From Chitinophagaceae bacterium (lineage in GTDB: Bacteria; Bacteroidota; Bacteroidia; Chitinophagales; Chitinophagaceae), in NCBI GenBank assembly GCA_019747455.1, contig JAIEQT010000641.1, positions 1 to 14,106 on the forward strand: a stretch of DNA of 14,106 bases. Direction: 5' to 3'. Below are positions 1-6,694 of this stretch, one piece after another. A program made the translations under genes and the position numbers. The stretch's first letter is position 1, and each line of letters starts with the position of its first letter. The notes under the pieces are model-generated. The model was not told the origin of the DNA. It searched no databases and saw nothing but the letters and a program-made list of their open reading frames with translations.

Positions 1-582
1 AAACCTGAAACCAAATTAAATATTCAAATTAGAGCAACCATAGAACAATATATTTTAACCTTGCAAAAGCTTATCAATATGCCAACTGAACTTGAAAAAG
101 AGTTATTAGATTTAATTGGGAAACAAGAAATATATAAGATTATACCTCAACTACATGACGCGTATCATACGTTCAGAAGGCGTACCTATGAGAAATTTTT
201 TGAATCACTTAATAAAAACAAAGAAAATCAAATTGAATTTAACTTCGAAGATCAACCTACGCTGAAAGGTGAAATTTTAGTTGATAAAGATGGCCTATAT
301 TATGGATATACGCTTGCAGTTGATAAAAATATATACGATGCAGGTAAAGAGTATTATTGGAAGATATTAAAAGAAGTTGATTCCCGTTTTTACACAAACG
401 ATATTTACGTTGGATGGATATACTCAAATATTTTTAAAAATTTTTATGACGACGACAAAGTCAATATTCTTGAATTGGAAAAGAGTGAAGAATCAGTTGA
501 TAAATTAATAAATGCCGTCATTGATGATTTTAAGGAATTAAATAATAAAATCAAAAACAAGATTCAATCTAAAAACAAGTAA
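1..582 (+). CDS. C-terminal end of an unidentified protein, possibly a PD-(D/E)XK nuclease family member (5' truncated)
   Basis: The frame is open from base 1 with no convincing start, so the gene begins left of the window and 193 residues are visible. A TTG at 61 could be read as a start, but the upstream in-frame codons read as ordinary protein (a helix containing IRATIEQYI), so I treat it as internal. The visible part is highly charged and mostly helical. It has a central tract around LYYGYTLAVDKN and an acidic-then-Lys-rich tail ending in KNKIQSKNK. The helical layout and tail recall the region after the nuclease core in PDDEXK_4-type proteins. No catalytic D/E-x-K motif is visible, so that assignment is weak. 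It converges on the metallophosphoesterase with a 15-bp gap and no obvious terminator hairpin. Confidence 0.75.
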   Translation, partial: KPETKLNIQIRATIEQYILTLQKLINMPTELEKELLDLIGKQEIYKIIPQLHDAYHTFRRRTYEKFFESLNKNKENQIEFNFEDQPTLKGEILVDKDGLYYGYTLAVDKNIYDAGKEYYWKILKEVDSRFYTNDIYVGWIYSNIFKNFYDDDKVNILELEKSEESVDKLINAVIDDFKELNNKIKNKIQSKNK

Positions 583-597
583 GTATGTTTTCTCTAC

Positions 598-1158
598 TTA
601 TGTCACATTAAAAAACTTAACGATGTCGACTTTTAAGCTTAACGAATTATATTTGTGTGCATGCCCAAAAAAATGATACAACGGCTTTTGGTATTGTACA
701 AAATCTAATAATATTGGGCAGCCGATACCATCATCCAAAATGCCTTTGGGTGGAACATGCGAGAGTAAAATATCAATTGGCTTATTGATTATTTCGGGCA
801 TTTCGAATAAATTTTCTTGGGATTTTATTCCGTAAATAGTTAGCCCAAAAACGTTGATACATTTATTCTCTAACAAAATCACATTCTTAGGGACTATATG
901 TCTTGCTGCTTTAGGTTCAAACACAAAGGGATAATCGTGGTTGCCACTTACAAAGAGCCTTTTCTTGGCTGGAAGCGCAGAAAACCACTCAAAGAAATCC
1001 AGTATTTCTTTTTCATCTCCATTATTGCAAATATCACCGCAATGAATGACAATATCACAATTGGGAATTACACAGTTTCTGTGTTTCCCATGCGTATCAG
1101 ATAATGCAACTATCACAACACCCTTATGTATAATTTTAACCAAATTATATTGATTCAA
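598..1158 (-). CDS. MPPED-like calcineurin-type metallophosphoesterase
   Basis: This 186-aa protein has the full metallophosphoesterase motif series: SDTHG (D21, H23), HCGD (D42), GNHDY (N73, H74), LSHVPP (H134) and FGHAH (H166, H168). These residues normally hold two metal ions and hydrolyse a phosphomono- or phosphodiester. The stretch PPKGILDDGIGCP followed by the GHAH box is typical of the MPPED1/MPPED2 branch, many of which act on cyclic nucleotides or other small phosphodiesters. The substrate here is unknown. The TTG start at 1158 overlaps the upstream P-loop gene by 14 bp, which suggests translational coupling as the last gene of the leftward arm. Another TTG at 1143 is also possible, and the first motif lies downstream of either. 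There is no signal peptide, so it is cytoplasmic. Confidence 0.88.
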   Translation of the reverse strand: MNQYNLVKIIHKGVVIVALSDTHGKHRNCVIPNCDIVIHCGDICNNGDEKEILDFFEWFSALPAKKRLFVSGNHDYPFVFEPKAARHIVPKNVILLENKCINVFGLTIYGIKSQENLFEMPEIINKPIDILLSHVPPKGILDDGIGCPILLDFVQYQKPLYHFFGHAHKYNSLSLKVDIVKFFNVT

Positions 1159-1738
1159 CAGTTAATAGGGTATCTCCAAAATTCGCAAATTTTTCATTCA
1201 GGTACGGCGGTCGAGTTAGCGTTATCTCTAAAAATGAAAAATCATCTGCAAACTTCGACACTGTATGTTTTAAGAGTTTGACAGGCTCGTCGCTCTGTAT
1301 AATATACCGCATTCGGGTATCATCATACAATGCTTTCGATAAACATACCAAAAAAAGATATTTAGCGAACCTATTCTTTAAAGCATCTATTTGATCAGTA
1401 AAAAGTACAGAAGCTGGTAACATATTAAAAATAAAATTTTCTCCTTCGGTAGCTTCACTTTTCACTCTATTCTGATGATAAAGGTTTACCAAACACCCAT
1501 CGGCTTTTAGCTTACTAACTAAAAAAGGAGTTAGCTGCCCTAATGAAACATAAGCCAATGATTGTGGTTTATCACTGTTTAATGCCATGTATTTTAAAAT
1601 CTTCAACATAAAAGCAGTTTTGCCAACTTTTTTGTTTCCACGAACTATGATAATCGTTTTGGGTCGCTGAAAAAGTTGAGCCATTGGCTCAAAATCACTG
1701 AGCTCTTCCCAATCAAGTGGTTGTATGATATATTCCAT
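1145..1738 (-). CDS. Small RecA/DnaB-like P-loop NTPase
   Basis: This 197-aa protein has a clear Walker A motif, GNKKVGKT (residues 34-41), after a hydrophobic beta strand (TIIIV). Behind it comes AFMLKILKYMALN, then a strand reading LAYVSLGQLT. The order P-loop, helix, 'A-x-V-S-L' strand recalls the DnaB/KaiC branch of RecA-fold ATPases, where the second strand usually reads FSLEM. Here the acidic residue after SL is replaced (SLGQ). The remainder (about 75-197) does not show a canonical DnaB Walker B by eye. Family placement is inference; nucleotide binding is well supported. The start ATG overlaps the end of the AAA gene by 26 bp, so the two are almost certainly co-translated partners. It occupies the same position relative to its AAA gene as the FtsK-like gene does in the rightward arm. 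Confidence 0.85.
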   Translation of the reverse strand: MEYIIQPLDWEELSDFEPMAQLFQRPKTIIIVRGNKKVGKTAFMLKILKYMALNSDKPQSLAYVSLGQLTPFLVSKLKADGCLVNLYHQNRVKSEATEGENFIFNMLPASVLFTDQIDALKNRFAKYLFLVCLSKALYDDTRMRYIIQSDEPVKLLKHTVSKFADDFSFLEITLTRPPYLNEKFANFGDTLLTVESI

Positions 1739-2804
1739 TTTGATGATAGATATCTGCTAAAAGCATCGGTTTATTAATTTTGGTATTGAAGCCTAACTTA
1801 TCCGATAATTGCTGCGCTTTGTTCGTTTCCAATTCTTTAAATTGATATTGTGCTATAAGTCTTCCTTTTCGCAGTAATGCACTATCGATTTTTGAAATGT
1901 CGGTATTAAACGTACAAATGAATTGTACATTCAAACAATCGGCTAGTAATCCGTCGGTAATGTTTAGTAATACATTCACTGGTGAATTCACTTGCTCTCC
2001 CCTATCCAGAATGATACTTTCGGCATCTTCAATAACAAAAACAGTATTGGGTTTGCTCATGAAAATGCCAATTAATTTAGGGTTGATAATGGTGCTGATC
2101 ATCGATTGGGGTAAGAAAACTACTTCCTTATCAATAGCGGTGATCAAGAATTTAATATACGAGGTTTTACCAGTTCCGGGGCTGCCGTGTAACAATACCA
2201 ATCCCTTATCCTGCTTATTATTGAGTCGCTGCAGAATCAGTTGATGAACTTCATCAAAATCATCATTATAATTTTCTTGTATGCTATTGATAGACGGCTT
2301 TACCTGCAATGGTTTAAATTCATGGGAGCAATCGTGATAAATCAATAAGGATATTTCAGGTTTATCAGGTACTTTTTGTTTTTTCTGCGTTTGAATAAGC
2401 GCAATAATTTCATTGACCAATTCAACCTTTGTTTGTCTATACAAAAACTTGACTATACCAGATTCCATTTGAAAATACACAATTAGATCTTCAAACAAGA
2501 AATAAAAAATATCGGCTACCTCTGGTTTCAAGAAAGCGTCGTAATTACATTTTGCATAGTAACAGTCGTAAATTTCTTTTTGGTAGGTGATAAGAAATAG
2601 CAATACGGCCTCCATGCAATTGATTCCTGTTTCAATCACATAGTTTGGAATTGACCTATAGTAATAGCTATAGAGAAGTAGTTCGTTTAAATAGAAAGCT
2701 TTTTTGTTGGAAAATAGATCCAAAACAATCTCTTCATTGGAACTCACTTGCCTATACTTAGCATAGTCAATTGACATTTTATTAAATAAATCATCTAACT
2801 CCAT
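1713..2804 (-). CDS. BCS1-like AAA ATPase (leftward arm paralogue)
   Basis: This 363-aa protein has an N-terminal region (1-170) with no recognised motif and an AAA module from about 175. Visible motifs are Walker A GSPGTGKT (207-214), a Walker B-type strand VFVIEDAE (255-262), the LLNITDGLL helix, sensor 1 in CTFNTD (N300), and the arginine-finger segment SALLRKGR (308-315). The IED Walker B, the 'LLN-x-x-DG' helix and the 'ALLRKGR' box place it in the classic AAA clade closest to BCS1-type proteins. Such proteins remodel or translocate protein substrates as hexamers. No membrane helix is evident. It lies 3 bp after the UDG-like gene and overlaps the next gene by 26 bp. It is similar along its whole length to the AAA protein at 4841-5980, including an FEDLI motif in the N-terminal region. 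Substrate unknown. Confidence 0.92.
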   Translation of the reverse strand: MELDDLFNKMSIDYAKYRQVSSNEEIVLDLFSNKKAFYLNELLLYSYYYRSIPNYVIETGINCMEAVLLFLITYQKEIYDCYYAKCNYDAFLKPEVADIFYFLFEDLIVYFQMESGIVKFLYRQTKVELVNEIIALIQTQKKQKVPDKPEISLLIYHDCSHEFKPLQVKPSINSIQENYNDDFDEVHQLILQRLNNKQDKGLVLLHGSPGTGKTSYIKFLITAIDKEVVFLPQSMISTIINPKLIGIFMSKPNTVFVIEDAESIILDRGEQVNSPVNVLLNITDGLLADCLNVQFICTFNTDISKIDSALLRKGRLIAQYQFKELETNKAQQLSDKLGFNTKINKPMLLADIYHQNGIYHTTT

Positions 2805-2807
2805 ATA

Positions 2808-3611
2808 CTATTTTATTAATGCTAATAAATGGTTCACATGCGTTTCCGCATTTCCAAAACGTGGTCTTGTAGTAACAATAATTTTTGTTCCCTTGAATTC
2901 TTCGAAAGCAACAATATTTGTCAATGATTGATCGTATTCAATATCCCTTGTTTGCAATAATGACTTAAATGGCGCCCACCAACTGTAATTGGTTAGTACA
3001 ATACAATACTTAGGTTGTAATTCTTCTATCTCAAGCGCGATTAATTGAGCAGCGATGTCAAGTTGACTCACCTTCAGAAATGAATTTGGGTTTTCCCCAT
3101 CGGGAGCAATTTTGTATAAATTAGACCATGCTATTTTTTTCGACCAGTCCCAACTGCTTCTATTGTATCCGTAATAATCACTAGTTAACTTATATACAGC
3201 TTTCCAAAAAAAAGAGCGAAAAGTCCTATAGTCGGTTTTGTTATCATAGAATTTTTTTGCAGTTGGGTCAGCTACAATTTGATCATACGTATCGTTGCTC
3301 CATCGAACATTTACCCAATCGAGCGGAGAATGACCGAGTTTAGCAAAGTAGCGATTAGAAGCAGTTATGCTTTCTTTGATTTGTGTTTCACTAACAGCAT
3401 CATATACATCAAAACCTGATGCCCAACCGTTAAGTGCTTGACCATAAAAAAGTAAATCACATGGTTCTTTTTGCCGTACTCCTAAACTGGGGTAAAAATT
3501 TGTGAACCAGCCATTACTATTCCAATTCTCTTGAAGTGAGTTTTGAAACTGTAGCATATTTTCCACAAATAAGCTATCATACTCACTCGACATTTTATTA
3601 TAGATTTCCAT
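2808..3611 (-). CDS. Uracil-DNA-glycosylase-fold-like protein (GQALNGW type)
   Basis: This 267-aa protein is not a canonical UNG but follows the order of UDG-superfamily elements. A hydrophobic strand runs into CDLLFYGQALNGW (51-63), where the family has a GQ/GE-type motif I. Next come aromatic helices with FRSFFWKAV (131-139) and a strand-turn WSNLYKIAP (162-170), resembling the 'WNNLxK' strand of UDG-like proteins. The hydrophobic strand ELQPKYCIVLTN (197-208) matches the 'L-x-P-x-x-I-V-x-x-G' strand. A C-terminal TTRPRFGNAETH (247-258) sits where motif II (HPS/HPR) lies. Proteins with a GQETNGW-like motif are a divergent UDG-like group whose function I do not know. Nucleic-acid binding or base excision is inference. 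It lies 3 bp upstream of the AAA gene in the same operon. The start at 3611 is ATG; an in-frame ATG at 3593 is also possible. Confidence 0.82.
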   Translation of the reverse strand: MEIYNKMSSEYDSLFVENMLQFQNSLQENWNSNGWFTNFYPSLGVRQKEPCDLLFYGQALNGWASGFDVYDAVSETQIKESITASNRYFAKLGHSPLDWVNVRWSNDTYDQIVADPTAKKFYDNKTDYRTFRSFFWKAVYKLTSDYYGYNRSSWDWSKKIAWSNLYKIAPDGENPNSFLKVSQLDIAAQLIALEIEELQPKYCIVLTNYSWWAPFKSLLQTRDIEYDQSLTNIVAFEEFKGTKIIVTTRPRFGNAETHVNHLLALIK

Positions 3612-3638
3612 AATATTTAATTCTGCTTTTATTAAGAA

Positions 3639-3860
3639 CTAGCTTATCTTAATTACGTCGAAATAGGTTGACGACAATAAGCCTGTTTTTTTAAGATCAA
3701 ACCCATAAACTCTTTGAAAGGCTTCAGCTACAGCGAGACCCCCATTTTCCACGAAAGGACTCGATGAATTTTTTGTGACTACTTGAGCCGTCATCCCTTT
3801 TTCAAGGCGAACTCCATTTGAAATTGCTGTGCGGTTGGCTGTTACTTTAACTAGTGGCAT
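3639..3860 (-). CDS. Small DUF6140-like protein
   Basis: This 73-aa protein begins MPLVKVTANRTAISNGV, continues with RLEKGMTAQVV, and ends with the pattern NGGLAVAEAFQRVYGFDLKK followed by a short strand ending VIKIS. That layout (an N-terminal beta pair with 'NGV-R-x-EKGM', then 'NGG-x-x-V-x-x-AF-x-R-YG-x-D-x-KK') matches my memory of small Bacteroidota proteins named DUF6140. Their function is unknown, and the assignment is from recall only. It is the first gene of the leftward arm, 27 bp ahead of the UDG-like gene, and starts 69 bp from the divergent WYL gene. It has no signal peptide or transmembrane segment. As a small leader protein it could be a structural or regulatory subunit of the arm it opens. 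Confidence 0.8.
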   Translation of the reverse strand: MPLVKVTANRTAISNGVRLEKGMTAQVVTKNSSSPFVENGGLAVAEAFQRVYGFDLKKTGLLSSTYFDVIKIS

Positions 3861-3873
3861 ATTATATTTTTTA

Positions 3874-3881
3874 CAAAGGTT
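3874..3881 (-). promoter_or_regulatory. Possible -7 box for the leftward operon
   Basis: Read on the minus strand this is AACCTTTG, one mismatch from the Bacteroidota -7 consensus TAnnTTTG. It lies 13 bp upstream of the DUF6140-like start. No clear TTTG -33 element is present. The place where one would be is covered by the palindrome at 3890-3910. Confidence 0.3.
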
Positions 3882-3889
3882 AAAAACGT

Positions 3890-3910
3890 AAGCGCCATAC
3901 TATGTCGCTT
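3890..3910. promoter_or_regulatory. 21-bp palindromic candidate operator of the WYL regulator
   Basis: The sequence has the form AAGCG-n-CATA-n-TATG-n-CGCTT. It is a perfect inverted repeat apart from one internal mismatched pair and the central base. It lies between the divergent WYL and DUF6140-like genes. Its centre (3900) is 19 bp from the near edge of the -7-like box on each strand (3919-3926 and 3874-3881), so it covers the -33 region of both promoters. Dimeric WYL regulators of defence loci (BrxR, CapW) bind inverted repeats next to their own genes, so autoregulation plus control of the leftward operon is a reasonable inference. Confidence 0.6.
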
Positions 3911-3918
3911 TACTTATT

Positions 3919-3926
3919 TACTTTTG
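3919..3926 (+). promoter_or_regulatory. Candidate -7 box of the WYL gene promoter
   Basis: TACTTTTG matches the Bacteroidota -7 consensus TAnnTTTG exactly. The expected -33 position overlaps the palindrome at 3890-3910. Transcription would start within a few bases of the ATG at 3930, which would give a leaderless or nearly leaderless mRNA if this box is used. Confidence 0.42.
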
Positions 3927-3929
3927 AAC

Positions 3930-4835
3930 ATGCCAAAAAATATTTATTCAGCGCGTTACGCGCTAATCCTTCGCCGATTAGAACAAAGTCCGGCTACTTA
4001 TCAAGAAATTGCTGATTTTTTAGACATCGAATCTGAGATCCACGAGCGAACTTTCTCTGCATCCCAGAGAACTTTACAAAGAGATATCAAGGATATAGCA
4101 AGTCAATTGAATATTGAAATTCTAAATAACAGATCGACAAAAAAATATTATATCGCATCAGAAGATGGAATCAGTGAAAGCAGCCGTCGACTCTTAGATG
4201 CTTATCAAATTAACTCCTTCATTCAGTCTGCAAGTTTTTTTTCGAATAAAGTATTCCTTGAAAAAAGAGCCTCGCATGGATTAGAGTATTTTCATCCTCT
4301 ACTGACTGCAATAAACAAAAAAAGGATTATAAACTTCATGTACTATGAATATTGGTCGGAACTGGAAACACAAAAAAAAATACATCCATTAGCATTAATG
4401 GAAGCGCAGGGTCGCTGGTATCTTATTGGCATAAACCCACCCAAAAAAGAGCTAGAAAGATTTGGTTTAGATAGAATAAGTGAATTGAATATACAGGATC
4501 AGAAGTTCCGTGAAAAATATTCAATCGATATACAGAAATATTTTGAGTCGTGCTTTGGCCTACTACAGAGTGAAACAAAACTCATTGAAAAGGTTGAATT
4601 AAAGTTTAACTACGAACAAGGCCTATACGTTGATAATTATCCTTTACATCACTCACAAACGGAAATAGCAAGGGAAGTTGGTTATATTATTTTTTCCTTT
4701 GAGCTACAAATCAGTTATGATTTTTTACAAGCGCTACTCGCTTTCGGCTCGGAGCTTGAGGTACTAAAACCAGCTTCATTAAGAAAAGAGATGAAAAATA
4801 TGTTGGAGAACACTTTACGGAACTATAAAAAATAA
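3930..4835 (+). CDS. WYL-domain transcriptional regulator
   Basis: This 301-aa protein has the standard layout of WYL regulators. A winged helix-turn-helix spans about 1-75 and includes TYQEIADFL and SQRTLQRDIKDI. A WYL domain spans about 120-195, with the signature GRWYLIG (W163) and the strand RFGLDRISEL. A C-terminal WCX domain ends with DFLQALLAFGSELEVL-x-P, a typical WCX match. WYL domains bind ligands, often nucleic acid or nucleotides, and many of these proteins repress defence or DNA-damage genes. I prefer the ATG at 3930 over the TTG at 3924, because the TTG lies inside the -7 box and family members commonly begin MPKN. It is divergent from the leftward operon and ends 5 bp before the second AAA gene. 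A run of nine A residues (4372-4380) lies inside the WYL domain coding region. Confidence 0.93.
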   Translation: MPKNIYSARYALILRRLEQSPATYQEIADFLDIESEIHERTFSASQRTLQRDIKDIASQLNIEILNNRSTKKYYIASEDGISESSRRLLDAYQINSFIQSASFFSNKVFLEKRASHGLEYFHPLLTAINKKRIINFMYYEYWSELETQKKIHPLALMEAQGRWYLIGINPPKKELERFGLDRISELNIQDQKFREKYSIDIQKYFESCFGLLQSETKLIEKVELKFNYEQGLYVDNYPLHHSQTEIAREVGYIIFSFELQISYDFLQALLAFGSELEVLKPASLRKEMKNMLENTLRNYKK

Positions 4836-4840
4836 ACGTC

Positions 4841-5980
4841 ATGGTTTGGCGCCGACTGCACGTTTCTTGCACTCAAAAAATGAATCCCAACTTACGAGAT
4901 ATTAGACTGAAAGAACTTGCAAAAGCTATGAGTGCCAAAAACCAGTTTATAGATATTTTTGGCAGCAATAATATTCATATAGACGGTTGCAAGCAATTCA
5001 TAGCCTTTCACTATGCTATTCCCAATATAATAAACTTAGTTCATATAGACTGTACAAAAGCGAGGAATTGGTTCGATGAAACCTATTTTACAAAAATCAA
5101 AGAGATCACATATTTTAAAAAAAATACAGGCAAGGAAACACCAAAGATTGAATATATTCTCTATCATTCATTTGAAGACCTTATAATTAATTTCTATATT
5201 GCTGAAAATGAGATTAAGTTATTTTTTAAAAAAACGGATCCGAAACTTATTGAAAAAATTACTGCCGAGTTAAGGAAATATAGTAAAAGATATCGCCATC
5301 GAAAAAAAAGAACCATTGAGTTGTTAACTAATGATTCCCGTGGACTATCGCTTGCCTCACTTGAAGTATCTAAACCAAAACTTTCAATAGAAGATAATTA
5401 TAATGATGATTTCAAAGAAATAAATAGCATTATCATTAAACGACTTTCACAGAAAAATGATAAGGGAATCGTTCTATTACACGGCAAGCCCGGAACAGGG
5501 AAAACTACTTATATACGGTATTTACTAGCCTCACTAAAAAAGACGGTTATATTTTTACCGTTAGAATTAGTGAATTCGCTAACAGGGCCCGATTTAACAA
5601 CATTTCTATTAAAGCATACCAACTCTGTACTTGTAATTGAAGATGCGGAGAAAATTATCCAATCTCGAGATTCAACGAGGAGTTCAACGGTGTCGGGTCT
5701 ATTGAACATTTCAGACGGCTTACTTTCCGATTTCCTATCTATTCAAATCATCTGTACTTTCAATACAGACATTTCCAAGATAGATCATGCACTTCTTAGA
5801 AAGGGGAGATTAATTGCCATGTATGAGTTCAAAGAGTTGGAAGTAAGTAAAGCACAGGCACTATCGCATAAACTTGGTTTTTCAACAATTATTGATAGTC
5901 CAACTACGCTTACTTCCATATACAACCAAAGAGAAAAAGACTTTGAGAATCTCAAGAGACCCGCAATTGGATTCAAATAG
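4841..5980 (+). CDS. BCS1-like AAA ATPase (rightward arm paralogue)
   Basis: This 379-aa protein has an N-terminal region (about 1-180) with a Lys/Arg-rich stretch around 146-158, then an AAA module. The motifs are Walker A GKPGTGKT (215-222), Walker B-type VLVIEDAE (263-270), the LLNISDGLL helix, sensor 1 in CTFNTD, and HALLRKGR (316-323). It parallels the protein at 1713-2804 throughout: both have ENYNDDF/EDNYNDDF before the module, CTFNTDISKID at sensor 1, and FKELE-x-x-KAQ after it. The N-terminal FEDLI motif is also shared. They are therefore full-length paralogues, not a shared domain only. The start is uncertain: ATG 4841 lies 5 bp after the WYL gene, and ATG 4880 (residue 14) has an A-rich upstream typical of Bacteroidota. 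It overlaps the FtsK-like gene. Confidence 0.92.
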   Translation: MVWRRLHVSCTQKMNPNLRDIRLKELAKAMSAKNQFIDIFGSNNIHIDGCKQFIAFHYAIPNIINLVHIDCTKARNWFDETYFTKIKEITYFKKNTGKETPKIEYILYHSFEDLIINFYIAENEIKLFFKKTDPKLIEKITAELRKYSKRYRHRKKRTIELLTNDSRGLSLASLEVSKPKLSIEDNYNDDFKEINSIIIKRLSQKNDKGIVLLHGKPGTGKTTYIRYLLASLKKTVIFLPLELVNSLTGPDLTTFLLKHTNSVLVIEDAEKIIQSRDSTRSSTVSGLLNISDGLLSDFLSIQIICTFNTDISKIDHALLRKGRLIAMYEFKELEVSKAQALSHKLGFSTIIDSPTTLTSIYNQREKDFENLKRPAIGFK

Positions 5981-6647
5981 TCTGCATAATAAACAGTCGA
6001 GTTTACTTGTAAAAATTGGAAAGAATAGCCTTGGAGAAGCTGTAGAAGTAGATATATCAACTTACCCATTTTTATTAGTCACAACAGATGAAAGAGGATT
6101 ATCAACTCGGTTTATTGATGAATGCTGCATTAATGTATTCAATCAATCGAAAGGTTCAATTATCTATCGCAGCACCCGACAGAGTAAAGTTAAATATAGG
6201 GTAGATGAAAGCTTTGCTATCCGATATTTCTTTGAGGACGATCCCTCAATATCGAGCTATTCTTCAAAAATGCATTTCATTGATTCAGTATTAAGGCTTG
6301 TCAAATCTGATACTTCAAATACTCCTTGCTTCTTGATTATCGACGATATACGGACTTTTCTTGGAAATAAGCAGTCTACGTTACTACTTGCGATTATTAA
6401 AATAATCCTTCAAAGCCATAGTCATCATTTCCATGTCATTCTTGGAAGTGCATTGCCTTATGCAAATTTATTTAACCAAATAAATTTCAAGCACAAAGCG
6501 TTCGCCAATATCTTAGTTTATAACAATATCACTTTACCTCAATATTTAAAACAATTAGCAGGAGAACTTGTATTTACCACAGAGGGATTGATTTTTTTAA
6601 AAACCCCAGGTAGTTTAGGTTTTGAAAAGTTTTATCCTTATCATTAG
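5967..6647 (+). CDS. FtsK/HerA-like pseudo-ATPase lacking Walker A
   Basis: This 226-aa protein follows the FtsK motor-domain layout closely. It has a strand LLVKIGKNSLGEAVEVDIS (as in 'IxxGxDxxGxPxxxDL'), then FLLV where FtsK reads LLVAG-TTGSGKS. Here the P-loop reads TTDERGLS (39-46), without the catalytic lysine. Later elements persist: a Walker B strand FLIIDDI (122-128), a strand HFHVILGSALP in place of 'GIHLILATQRP', the segment INFKHKAFANILVY in place of 'IKANIPTRIAFKV', and a terminal TEGLIFLKTPGSL in place of 'GDMLFLPPG'. The alignment is from memory of FtsK. I infer a non-hydrolysing paralogue that may act as a scaffold or inactive ring subunit. I chose TTG 5967, which overlaps the AAA stop by 14 bp. 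The ATG at 5874 would add 31 residues unlike FtsK. Confidence 0.75.
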   Translation: MDSNSLHNKQSSLLVKIGKNSLGEAVEVDISTYPFLLVTTDERGLSTRFIDECCINVFNQSKGSIIYRSTRQSKVKYRVDESFAIRYFFEDDPSISSYSSKMHFIDSVLRLVKSDTSNTPCFLIIDDIRTFLGNKQSTLLLAIIKIILQSHSHHFHVILGSALPYANLFNQINFKHKAFANILVYNNITLPQYLKQLAGELVFTTEGLIFLKTPGSLGFEKFYPYH

Positions 6648-6694
6648 ATTGAATATTTTTTCGAATAGTTGATAACATTTACTAAATTTACCCT

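Noticed and set aside
5874..5966. ATG at 5874 as the start of the FtsK-like gene
   Set aside because: It would overlap the AAA gene by 107 bp, and the added residues do not fit the FtsK layout. TTG 5967 gives a 14-bp overlap. The choice is not certain.
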